A DNA stretch of 64,000 bases from Bacteroidota bacterium (lineage in GTDB: Bacteria; Bacteroidota; Bacteroidia; AKYH767-A; JAHEYN01), in the NCBI GenBank assembly GCA_023251555.1, contig JAHEYN010000002.1:1-64000 (forward strand), in the 5' to 3' direction. Positions within the stretch are counted from its first letter, which is position 1, and every line of letters starts with the position of its first letter. Below are positions 51,215 through 59,849 of this stretch, one piece after another. Made by a program: the position numbers and the translations under genes. The notes beneath the pieces were generated by a model that was given only the letters and a program-made list of their open reading frames with translations, searched no databases and had not been told where the DNA came from.

Positions 51215-53968
51215 TTATTGCTTTACAAAAAGGGAGCGGCCCTCACTTGTTTTCATGATGTACACTCCTGCCGGAAGGGGCTGTATAAAGACAGTTATGT
51301 TATTTTCTCCCTGCGTCATAACAAACTCCCTGCTGATCAGAGTGTTGCCGAGCAGATCTGTGATGCAAATTGTTCCTGGCCGGGGAGTATTGGCATAGAT
51401 GGTGCAATGGATCTCTGCATTTGCAGGGTTGGGATAAATACTGATTTGATGACTGGGCGATTGGGTTATTGAGATTGTGTTTGAGTAAGAGAAGTTCCCG
51501 GAGAGGTCAATCTGTTTGAGGCGGTAGTAAGCTTCCCCTCCGGAGGGAGAAAAGTCCGTGAATGAATAATTATGCGGGGTAGTTGAATTGCCGCCGGCTT
51601 TGACTTTCCCAGCAGTTTTAAAACTCCGGCCGTCTGTACTTTTTTCAATTTCAAAATAGTTGCTGTTGATTTCGGCGGATGTTCGCCATTGGAGAAAATT
51701 ACCTTCGTTCCCGGCAGTTCCCGTGAATGAAAGCAACTCTATGGGGAGCACCACGACCTGGCACAGCACATTGGTTACAGGGCTTTGCGGGGAGGCGACG
51801 GAGGTGGCGGTATTTGCAGTTGCGCCGGATGAGGAAGAAGTCCCGGAGCTTACAGTCGGGGAGAAGGATGACACAAAGGGTACAGCATTTTGCTGATTGC
51901 ACCCGCTGTTGCCGCTTCCGTCGGATTTAACAAGATAGAAATCATTACTGTTGCTTACCCCGAAGGTCTGGGAGGCTCCGGCTATAATAAATTCCCCGTC
52001 ATTTATTTGTTTGGCGTCATAGGCATTTTCATCACCGCTTCCGCCGAATGCGCGGAAGACAAGTATATTCCCCTGGGAATCTGTTTTCATGAAGTATGCA
52101 TCGTTCAGTCCGAAGCCATAATATCCGCCTCCGCCCACGATATACCCGCCCTCGCCCGACGGGCAAAGAGAATACCCGTTATCCCAGGAGTTTCCTCCAT
52201 AGGTATTGGACCAGAGGATATTTCCGGCGGCATCGGTGCGGATGAGAAACATATCGCTTGAGCCATACCCGAAACTTTGAGTGACACCTGTAAGAACAAA
52301 ACCTCCGTCGGTAGTTTGTACAACGGCATATCCCTGGTCTGAGCCGCCTCCGCCGTAGGTTTTTGTCCAGAGTGATGTGCCCGTAGAATTGGTTTTTATC
52401 AGGTAAATATCATAGTTTCCCGCTCCATAGCTTTGTGTTTCGCCCGTGATAATGTAGCCTCCGTCGGTGGTTTGCTGCACATATCTTCCGATAGTATAGC
52501 CCGTGGCTCCGCCAAAAGTTTTGCTCCATTGAACGGTTCCCGAGAAATCAAGTTTAAGCAGATATATGCTTGAGTACGTGGGAGCTCCGGCTCCATAGCT
52601 GCTGGTTTCACCGGCTATAATAAAACCGCCATCAGAGGTTTTCTGAATGCAGTACCCCTTGTCATTTTGAGCTCCCCCGTAGGCTTTTGACCATTGGGGA
52701 GTTCCCGTTGCATCGGTTTTTACAAGATAAACATCTGTAAGGCCTGCCCCGAAACTGTTGGAGTAACCTGTGAGGATAAATCCTCCGTCGCTGGTTTGCT
52801 TTACGGAGTAAGCATAATCATAATTGGATTCCCCGATAGTTTTGGACCACTGGTAATTGCCGATGCTGTCGGTTTTTACCAGGTAGGCATCGTTATTGCC
52901 GGCGCCGAAACTGCCTGTATATCCGGCAACGATGAAACCTTTGTCGGAGGTTTGTTCCACCGCTCTTCCAAAATCTCCCGCACTGTTTCCGAAGGCTGAC
53001 TGGAACGGGGTGAGGACAGCAATGGGCCGGTTGCCTGCCGGTGCTGTTACCGTTGGAGTACGGCTGATCCCTCCGACGATCAAGGAGGTGCACTGTGCGT
53101 CAATAACATTCCCCGTGGTGGCAGCGTTCAGTACATCATAGGTAAGCCAGAAATAATTCTTACAGCCTGCCAGCACCTGTGACCCCGTAATGTTGAATGA
53201 GGCTCCCGGCGATGCAATCACAGAACCAAAGGAAGTTCCCGTGGAGAAAATTTTAGTGCCTCCCGTATACCAGAGTTTTGCATTGGCGATATCGCTGAGG
53301 CTGGATGTGCCGGAAGTGGAAAAGGTAAAAGAAGTGACCGTCATGGCTGAAACACTGCCTGGCACATCGATCTCAATACCGAGAATTTCGTTGTCAGCAG
53401 TATTAATGCTTACGGCGGAGAAATTTGATTGAAATGCCTTGCTGCTCTGGTAAACCATTGTTCCGTCCACCAGCCTGTTTCCTGCGGGGGCGGTATTGAT
53501 GGGAGCATAGGAAACTCCGGAAACCTGGAGGGAGGTGCATTCAGCATCAATCACATTGCATTTTACAGCGCCGGCGGGCACATCATAGGTTACCCAGAAA
53601 TAATTATTGCCGAGCAGTAGGGGCTCCAGGCCGCTAACGGCGAATGTCCCATTGGGAGCAGCAACGGTAGTGCCGAACTGGTTTGTGTTGGAGAAAGTAT
53701 TAGTGTTGCCGGTGGCAAATATTTTAGCATTGGAGATGTCCGTGGCGGGGGCAGAAGAACCGTTGGTGCTCAGTGTAAAACTCTCAGCATCTTTCGGGCC
53801 TCCCCCGCTTGTCATAACAATCACCACCTTGATCATTTGTGCTTCAGTGGTTCCCTGCTGAACAGAGGCTGTTGAAGAGGGAAGCACATCGCTGTACGAA
53901 TAAGTAAGGCCAAAAGAAACGGTCCGGCATAATAAGAATGCTGCGATAGTTAAGTTCAATATTTTCAT
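51215..53968 (-). CDS. T9SS-sorted secreted protein with seven-fold DGGY propeller and two N-terminal sialidase-associated-like domains
   Basis: The 917-residue protein has a signal peptide (LNLTIAAFLLCRTVSFG). Two ~130-residue repeats share NYFWVTYDV/NYFWLTYDV and CTSL(Q/I)V, resembling the domain at the N-terminus of BNR-type neuraminidases (about residues 25-310). Seven ~50-residue repeats with QTSDGGFI..GYSNSFGAG..DVYLVKTDA follow (about 325-700), fitting a seven-bladed propeller like that of the 4409 gene. A linker, a fibronectin-like module (LPIELLSFTGT; YYRLKQIDLSGNFSYS) and a type A sorting domain (IYPNPANAEIHC, GVYIMKT) complete it. It is divergent from paralog 3 (187-bp AT-rich gap). 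No sialidase Asp-box active site was seen. Confidence 0.88.
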   Translation of the reverse strand: MKILNLTIAAFLLCRTVSFGLTYSYSDVLPSSTASVQQGTTEAQMIKVVIVMTSGGGPKDAESFTLSTNGSSAPATDISNAKIFATGNTNTFSNTNQFGTTVAAPNGTFAVSGLEPLLLGNNYFWVTYDVPAGAVKCNVIDAECTSLQVSGVSYAPINTAPAGNRLVDGTMVYQSSKAFQSNFSAVSINTADNEILGIEIDVPGSVSAMTVTSFTFSTSGTSSLSDIANAKLWYTGGTKIFSTGTSFGSVIASPGASFNITGSQVLAGCKNYFWLTYDVLNAATTGNVIDAQCTSLIVGGISRTPTVTAPAGNRPIAVLTPFQSAFGNSAGDFGRAVEQTSDKGFIVAGYTGSFGAGNNDAYLVKTDSIGNYQWSKTIGESNYDYAYSVKQTSDGGFILTGYSNSFGAGLTDVYLVKTDATGTPQWSKAYGGAQNDKGYCIQKTSDGGFIIAGETSSYGAGAPTYSSIYLLKLDFSGTVQWSKTFGGATGYTIGRYVQQTTDGGYIITGETQSYGAGNYDIYLIKTNSTGTSLWTKTYGGGGSDQGYAVVQTTDGGFVLTGVTQSFGYGSSDMFLIRTDAAGNILWSNTYGGNSWDNGYSLCPSGEGGYIVGGGGYYGFGLNDAYFMKTDSQGNILVFRAFGGSGDENAYDAKQINDGEFIIAGASQTFGVSNSNDFYLVKSDGSGNSGCNQQNAVPFVSSFSPTVSSGTSSSSGATANTATSVASPQSPVTNVLCQVVVLPIELLSFTGTAGNEGNFLQWRTSAEINSNYFEIEKSTDGRSFKTAGKVKAGGNSTTPHNYSFTDFSPSGGEAYYRLKQIDLSGNFSYSNTISITQSPSHQISIYPNPANAEIHCTIYANTPRPGTICITDLLGNTLISREFVMTQGENNITVFIQPLPAGVYIMKTSEGRSLFVKQ

Positions 53969-54155
53969 GCCTGTGTAAGTTAGTGATAAAAATTACAGAC
54001 AATAATAACAGGATCCGTCATGAAAACCAAAACACAATATAGTTAAAAACATATTTCTGATAATATATATTTAATATATAAAATGCGTTATATTTATTAA
54101 AAAAGAAGATTAAATTTACATTATAAATATTATATACGTATTTCAAAATTTACAA

Positions 54156-55721
54156 ATGAATAAAAATGAACACCTTTTTCACCTCATAAAATCCCTGTCT
54201 CCCTCAGAGAAAAGATACTTTAAGCTATTATCAGGATTCCACCGGGGGAGCAGGAAGAGCAATTACCTCCGCTTATTCAATCTTATTGACCGCCAGGAAA
54301 AATATGATGAACGTGAACTGCTAAAAATGTTCAGGAGGGACAAACGTGCAGCCCGTTTCTCCGATGTCAAGCAGCACCTCTGCTCTCTCATTCTCCGCAG
54401 CCTCCGCCTGTTTCATGCTGATTCAACTGTCAATGCCAGACTGGGGAACATGATACAGGAGGCAGAAATACTTTATAACAGATCATTGTTAAGGCATTGC
54501 ATGAAGATATTGTCTTCCGCAAAGAAACTTGCAATTGCTTTTGAGAAGTTCCTTCCGCTGATGGAGATTATAGCCATGGAGGAAGATGTTGCGAGGAGCA
54601 TGCCGGATATAAGACGTATCAGGAAATACCTTGACGAAGGGTTTGCCGGAGAGATGAAGATATGGGAGAAATACAGATTCGTTCGCCGCCTGAGGGAAAA
54701 GAGCACCCGCATGTTTACGGATTTATCGAGCGAGGGGATTTTTCCTGCGGAGAAAAATGGAGCGGGGCATGCTGCAGTTTCTCTTTCGTTTAACAGGAAG
54801 CAGGTTCAATCAATGCCTTTTGAGGCAAGACTTTCCTATTATTATATATGTGGCACCCGGGCGGTAGCCGGGGGCGATATGAAAGCTGCATATCAATATC
54901 TTTCAGAACAGGTACGCCTGTGGGAGCAGCATCCCGGGCAAATCCGCGAAAGACCTAAACGTTACATCTCATCATTAAATAACTTCCTGAATGTATGTAT
55001 GGAGGGGCATCACTACGTGCCAGTCCCGGGGCTTCTTCAAAAACTCAGGGCGCTGCCCGTGAAAGAAACTGATACAAGGGTCAGGATTTTTGAGCGTTCC
55101 TATAACCTGGAGATGCAGATGTACTGTCAGCTTGGGGAGTTCAGGCAGGGGATATCCCTGCTCCCTGAAATTGAGCGGGGGCTGGAGGCATATAAAGGAA
55201 AAATCAACAAAGCCAAAGAGGTGATTTTTTATTTTCAGGCTGCCGGATTGTTTTTTGGTGCGGGAGATTACAGGCGAGCCCTGCAATGGAATAACAGGGT
55301 GCTGAATAACGAGGACAAGGATATAAGGCAGGATATAAAAAGTTGTGCCAGAGTGCTTGAACTGCTCATTCATTATGAGCTGGGGAATGATGCCCTTGTA
55401 GAATCAAGGTTGAAATCGGAATTCCGCTATCTGGAGAAAAGAAAGCAACACTTTGCATTCGAAAAAATAATAACGGCCTTTTTGCATAAGAGCATGTCAT
55501 ACGGGGTAAAAGAACAGGGCAGGGTGGCATTAATGCAGAAAGCAAAACAAAAATTATTGAAACTTTCGCATGAGGCAGGGGAGAAGCATGCTATGGAAAA
55601 TTTCGATTTTATTTCCTGGCTGGAAAGCAGGATTGAGAAAAAAACATTTACAGAGATTGTCAGGCGCAAGGCAATAGCCAGAAATTTGTATATCTCAAAT
55701 CTATTTGTATCTTTATATTGA
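54156..55721 (+). CDS. uncharacterised helical-repeat protein, paralog 3
   Basis: The 521-residue, strongly basic, all-helical soluble protein shares three blocks with paralogs 1 and 4: HLFHLIKSLSPSEKRYFKLL (about residues 6-25), CARVLELLIHYELGN (about 405-419) and FDFISWLESRIEKKTFTEI (about 488-506). A TPR-like unit reads FFGAGDYRRALQWNNRVLNN. No enzyme motif, signal peptide or membrane segment is seen. It is placed between two T9SS cargo genes: divergent from 51215-53968 and 49 bases before 55771. The final residues (ARNLYISNLFVSLY) extend beyond the other paralogs. The upstream region contains several TATA-rich stretches but no clear TAnnTTTG element. Confidence 0.85.
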   Translation: MNKNEHLFHLIKSLSPSEKRYFKLLSGFHRGSRKSNYLRLFNLIDRQEKYDERELLKMFRRDKRAARFSDVKQHLCSLILRSLRLFHADSTVNARLGNMIQEAEILYNRSLLRHCMKILSSAKKLAIAFEKFLPLMEIIAMEEDVARSMPDIRRIRKYLDEGFAGEMKIWEKYRFVRRLREKSTRMFTDLSSEGIFPAEKNGAGHAAVSLSFNRKQVQSMPFEARLSYYYICGTRAVAGGDMKAAYQYLSEQVRLWEQHPGQIRERPKRYISSLNNFLNVCMEGHHYVPVPGLLQKLRALPVKETDTRVRIFERSYNLEMQMYCQLGEFRQGISLLPEIERGLEAYKGKINKAKEVIFYFQAAGLFFGAGDYRRALQWNNRVLNNEDKDIRQDIKSCARVLELLIHYELGNDALVESRLKSEFRYLEKRKQHFAFEKIITAFLHKSMSYGVKEQGRVALMQKAKQKLLKLSHEAGEKHAMENFDFISWLESRIEKKTFTEIVRRKAIARNLYISNLFVSLY

Positions 55722-55770
55722 TTTAGCATGTAAACGAATTACCCCCAAGGATGTAAATTATTAAGACAAT

Positions 55771-58700
55771 ATGGGAAATTCCGTTACTCTGTTTATAAGA
55801 TTAAAATCATTTTGCTGTTTTTTTGTTTCAGAAATAAAACGAGAAACTGTATTCAGGACATTCGCTAAGGCAACTGCCTTCCTGTTATGCCTGGTGTTAC
55901 TTACTTTATCAGGTGTTCAGAAGGCAAAGGCTGCATTTACAGTTACACCTGCTTCGGTTACACTTATCACAAAAGCTGCCTGGAAAGCAACAGGTAATAT
56001 TGTTTTCACTGAAGGGGCTGCAAATGACTTTGCCCAGAATGTTTCCGGTACTCTTACCTTAACAATACCAACCGGGTTTATTTTTAACACTGCCGGGATT
56101 GGTGTTACATTTTCAGGGCCTAACATTTCTGCAGCTTCATTCGGTTCTGCGACTTCAACGCAAATCATAATAAATGTTACAACAAACAATGCTGCACAGG
56201 CACTTACCGACATACTGACCGTTACGGGGGTGCAGGTAGAGGCATCCGCATATTCTCCTATTGCAACGACAGCCAATATTACATATGCCTTTACAACCGT
56301 ATCGGCGTTATCGGGGAATGCAGCTTCTTTATCCCAGAAAGTTCCTACTATCGGGGCGCCGACAATTACAGGTACGGTTTTTTTCCAGGGGCAATCTATA
56401 ACCATTTCTACATTTACTGTTACCACCAGCACCGATTTTGATCCCACAAATGTCTTTACCGCGGAACTGTCGGATGCGGCTGGTTCATTTGCATCGCCGG
56501 CTGTTGTGGGTACGAGGGCAGCAACAACCGGGGGAGCAGTTTCCCCGGCTGTTATTCCTGCAGGAACTCCTCTTGGGGGGCCGGGGTACAGGATCAGGAT
56601 AGTCAGTTCGCTCCCGGTTATTACAGGAACCCAGAATGTATCAGCCTTGTCAGTGGTTACTCCCGCCATAACAACCGGTGCTGTGGCTACCTCCTTTTGC
56701 CAGGGCAGTTCCGTAAGTGTTCCTTATACGATAAACACTTCATCATTCAGTGCGGGGAATATTTTTACAGCAGAATTATCAGATTTAGGAGGTGCAACCT
56801 GGAGCGGGAATTACATCGGGACACTTGCATCCACAGCCAGCGGAACCGTTACTGCAACTATTCCTTCCGGAACACCTACAGGGACTTACCGCATCCGTGT
56901 ACTCAGTTCGGCGCCCGCGGTAACAGGAGCTGCAAACTCAAGCGGAAATCTTACGCTGAATGTCCCGTCAATAACAACCGGGGTCGTTACAGCAACTTTT
57001 TGCGAAGGTGTTACACTGAGTGTTCCGTATACTGTTTGCGGAGGATGGACAGGCGGAAATATTTTTACTGCGCAGATCTCTGACAATACCGGCTCTTATG
57101 CATCTCCCGTAAACATAGGGACACTTGCATCAACAAGCAGCGGAACTGTTACTGCAACTATCCCCGTGGGGACCTTACCAACAGGATCGGGATACAGGAT
57201 CAGGGTCATCAGCTCAACCCCTGCCGTAACCGGTTCCGATAACTCAAACGGAAGTCTTACGCTTAATCCTATTATAATAACTACAGGCACCGTATCTACT
57301 CCTTTTTGCCAGGGAGCTGCGGTGAGCGTTCCATATACTGTTTGTGGTGGATGGATTGGCGGGAATATTTTTACTGCACAGTTGTCCGATAATACAGGAT
57401 CATTTGCTGCTCCCGTAAACATAGGAACGCTTGCCTCAACAACAAGCGGTACAATAGCTGCAACTATTCCCGGCGGAACAGCCGCCGGATCCGCTTATAA
57501 AATAAGAGTGGTCAGTTCAACACCAGTGGTAACCGGCTCTGATAATTCCAACGGGAGCCTTATCTGTGTTGTCAGCGGAGGCATATCAACGGGTACGGTA
57601 AATGCTTCACTTTGTGTGGGATGTGTAACTGATGTTCCATATTATGTCTGCGGGGTATGGACAGCGGGCAATATTTTTACTGCACAGTTGTCGGATAATA
57701 CAGGCTCATTTGCAGCCCCGGTAAATGTAGGTACGCTCTTGTCAACCACATCCGGGACCATTTCTGCGACCATCCCTGCAGGGACATCGCCCCTGGGTTC
57801 AGGATACAGGATCAGGGTCATCAGCTCAACGCCTGCTGTAACAGGCACTGCGAATTCCAATGGTGTTATTTCAATGATGACTCCGCCAACAATCACTTCA
57901 TTTGCCCCTGCTTCGGGGCCGGTCGGAACAACTGTTACAATTACAGGGACCAATTTTAATACAACGCCATCCAATAACATAGTATACTTCGGGGCTACCC
58001 AGGGAACGGTTACCGGCGGAGTTGGTTCAACCCAGCTGACTGTTACCGTTCCATACGGGGCTAACTATCAGTATATTTCAGTTACCAATAATGCAAATAG
58101 CCTTACCGCAAACAGCTCATCTCCGTTTGTTGTAACTTTTACATGCTCGTCCGGCACCTTTGCTGCGGGGCCTGCTCCCACAACGGGGAACAGTCCGGCT
58201 TTCCCTGCCATCGGTGATTTTGACGGAGATGGCAAGGCCGATCTGGCAGTGACAGACCAGAATTCGCCATACAATATTTCGGTGTTCTTAAACACCAGCC
58301 CGGCACAGGGGACAATCTCTTTTGCGGCCAAAGCTGATTTTGCAGCCGCAAATTTCCCATGGGGAATTGCTACAGGTGACCTGGACGGGGACGGGAAACT
58401 TGATATAATAACGGCAAGTAACGGAGGTGCGGGTCCGTGCTCGGTTTTCAGGAATCTGAGTTCGGGGGTTGGAAATATTAATTTCTCCAGGGTATTGGAT
58501 CTTACTATCGCACAAAATAATGCCGTTGCTGTGGGAGATCTTGACGGAGATGGATTGCTTGACATTGCGGCTACAAACATGACAGGTACTACTCTTTATG
58601 TGTTCAGGAATAAGAGTACCCCTGGAAATATGGCCTTCGCGGCATCCCAGACTTATGCCACCGGTGCCAACCCGTGGGGGGTTACCATTGGCGATATGGA

Positions 58701-59841
58701 TGGAGATAAAAAACCGGAAATAGTAGTTGCCAATAAGGCCGGTAATACTATTTCAGTTTTCCAGAATGCCAGCACCTGCGGCATCATAAATGCCAGCAGT
58801 TTTGTGGCTCAGGGGCCCTTTGTTACCGGGAATGGCCCCGAATGCGTTGCATTGGGCGATATTGACAATGACGGCCGTTCTGATATTGTGGTGACAGATA
58901 ACACTTCCAATCCGACCAATACTTTTTCAGTGCTGAGAAATAGCAGTACGGGACCCGGAGTATTCACGTTTGACCCCAAAGTTGATGTTACAATTGCTAC
59001 CGGCGGCCTGTATCTTCCTTTTGGAATTGCTGTAGGCGATCTGAGCGGCGACGGGTTGCCTGACGTTGAAGCCGTCTGCCAGGTTACAAACACAGCCTAT
59101 ACGTTTACCAATAGCAGCGTATCTCCCACTATTACCCTCACTTTAACCACCACCAATGCAACAGGGACTGCGCCGTACGGAATTGCGCTGGGCGATTTTG
59201 ACAATGATGCCGGGCTTGACATAGCCGCTTCGTGTTATAATGTTAATTCCATTTCTACATTTCATAATTCCTGCGTGGTGCTTCCTTTAACACTTCTTTC
59301 ATTCACTGCCAGTGCGGATAATAATACAGTGCAATGCCTTTGGAGTACCGCTTCAGAAACGAACAATGATTATTTTTCCGTTGAGAAAAGTTTTGACGGG
59401 AATAAATTTGAAGTTATCGGGAAAGTGAAAGGATCAGGCAATTCTACCGTTGAGAGAGATTATATATACACGGACAGGTATCCCTACCGGGGAATCAATT
59501 ACTACCGCCTTAAGCAGGTTGATTATAACGGAAGTTTTTCCTATTCAAAAATTGTTTCTGTAATAAATTCAGGCGGGGCAGAGGGAATGAATATTTATCC
59601 CAATCCTCCGTCTGCGGGACAAAATATTCATTTGAATCTCGCGAGTTCATCCGGGAAAAAGATCTTGGTGGTCATATATGATTTTACAGGGAGGACAATT
59701 TTTTCAAAAGTTATACTGCAGTCGGACAGCGGCGACTTCATAATAGCTACCGATCCTGAGGATAAATTATCCCCCGGGGTTTATTTTATTACGGCAACAT
59801 CCGATGATCAGCTCTATAACAGGAAACTGGTTATAAAGTAA
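55771..59841 (+). CDS. giant T9SS-sorted protein with tandem 100-residue repeats, IPT domain and FG-GAP repeats
   Basis: The 1356-residue protein has a long N-terminal leader with its hydrophobic part at about residues 35-55 (ATAFLLCLVLLTLSGVQKAK). A first Ig-like domain is followed by five ~100-residue tandem repeats (about 198-700) with the core GNIFTAQLSDNTGSFA.PVNIGTL (outlined), the last four carrying paired Cys. An IPT/TIG domain (ITSFAPASGPVGTTVTITG, about 710-790) follows. About six FG-GAP/VCBS units come next (GDFDGDGKADLAVTDQN, GDLDGDGLLDIAATN; about 810-1165). A fibronectin-like module (LPLTLLSFTAS, YYRLKQVDYNGSFSYS) and a type A sorting domain (IYPNPPSAGQNIHL, GVYFITATSDDQLYNRKLVI) end it. 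It follows paralog 3 and converges with paralog 4. Confidence 0.9.
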   Translation: MGNSVTLFIRLKSFCCFFVSEIKRETVFRTFAKATAFLLCLVLLTLSGVQKAKAAFTVTPASVTLITKAAWKATGNIVFTEGAANDFAQNVSGTLTLTIPTGFIFNTAGIGVTFSGPNISAASFGSATSTQIIINVTTNNAAQALTDILTVTGVQVEASAYSPIATTANITYAFTTVSALSGNAASLSQKVPTIGAPTITGTVFFQGQSITISTFTVTTSTDFDPTNVFTAELSDAAGSFASPAVVGTRAATTGGAVSPAVIPAGTPLGGPGYRIRIVSSLPVITGTQNVSALSVVTPAITTGAVATSFCQGSSVSVPYTINTSSFSAGNIFTAELSDLGGATWSGNYIGTLASTASGTVTATIPSGTPTGTYRIRVLSSAPAVTGAANSSGNLTLNVPSITTGVVTATFCEGVTLSVPYTVCGGWTGGNIFTAQISDNTGSYASPVNIGTLASTSSGTVTATIPVGTLPTGSGYRIRVISSTPAVTGSDNSNGSLTLNPIIITTGTVSTPFCQGAAVSVPYTVCGGWIGGNIFTAQLSDNTGSFAAPVNIGTLASTTSGTIAATIPGGTAAGSAYKIRVVSSTPVVTGSDNSNGSLICVVSGGISTGTVNASLCVGCVTDVPYYVCGVWTAGNIFTAQLSDNTGSFAAPVNVGTLLSTTSGTISATIPAGTSPLGSGYRIRVISSTPAVTGTANSNGVISMMTPPTITSFAPASGPVGTTVTITGTNFNTTPSNNIVYFGATQGTVTGGVGSTQLTVTVPYGANYQYISVTNNANSLTANSSSPFVVTFTCSSGTFAAGPAPTTGNSPAFPAIGDFDGDGKADLAVTDQNSPYNISVFLNTSPAQGTISFAAKADFAAANFPWGIATGDLDGDGKLDIITASNGGAGPCSVFRNLSSGVGNINFSRVLDLTIAQNNAVAVGDLDGDGLLDIAATNMTGTTLYVFRNKSTPGNMAFAASQTYATGANPWGVTIGDMDGDKKPEIVVANKAGNTISVFQNASTCGIINASSFVAQGPFVTGNGPECVALGDIDNDGRSDIVVTDNTSNPTNTFSVLRNSSTGPGVFTFDPKVDVTIATGGLYLPFGIAVGDLSGDGLPDVEAVCQVTNTAYTFTNSSVSPTITLTLTTTNATGTAPYGIALGDFDNDAGLDIAASCYNVNSISTFHNSCVVLPLTLLSFTASADNNTVQCLWSTASETNNDYFSVEKSFDGNKFEVIGKVKGSGNSTVERDYIYTDRYPYRGINYYRLKQVDYNGSFSYSKIVSVINSGGAEGMNIYPNPPSAGQNIHLNLASSSGKKILVVIYDFTGRTIFSKVILQSDSGDFIIATDPEDKLSPGVYFITATSDDQLYNRKLVIK
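56362..57880 (+). repeat. five tandem repeats of about 303-306 bp inside the 55771 gene
   Basis: Units start near 56362, 56668, 56971, 57277 and 57583. Units 3-5 are the most alike, with GGW and paired Cys (FC.G / YTVCGGW), while unit 1 lacks the Cys and unit 2 has only one. This order suggests amplification from the 3' side. Confidence 0.82.
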
Positions 59842-59849
59842 GTCCTTCA

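Noticed and set aside
51215-53968. Active sialidase
   Set aside because: Only the N-terminal accessory-like domains resemble neuraminidase-associated regions; the repeats are DGGY propeller blades and no catalytic residue set was recognised.
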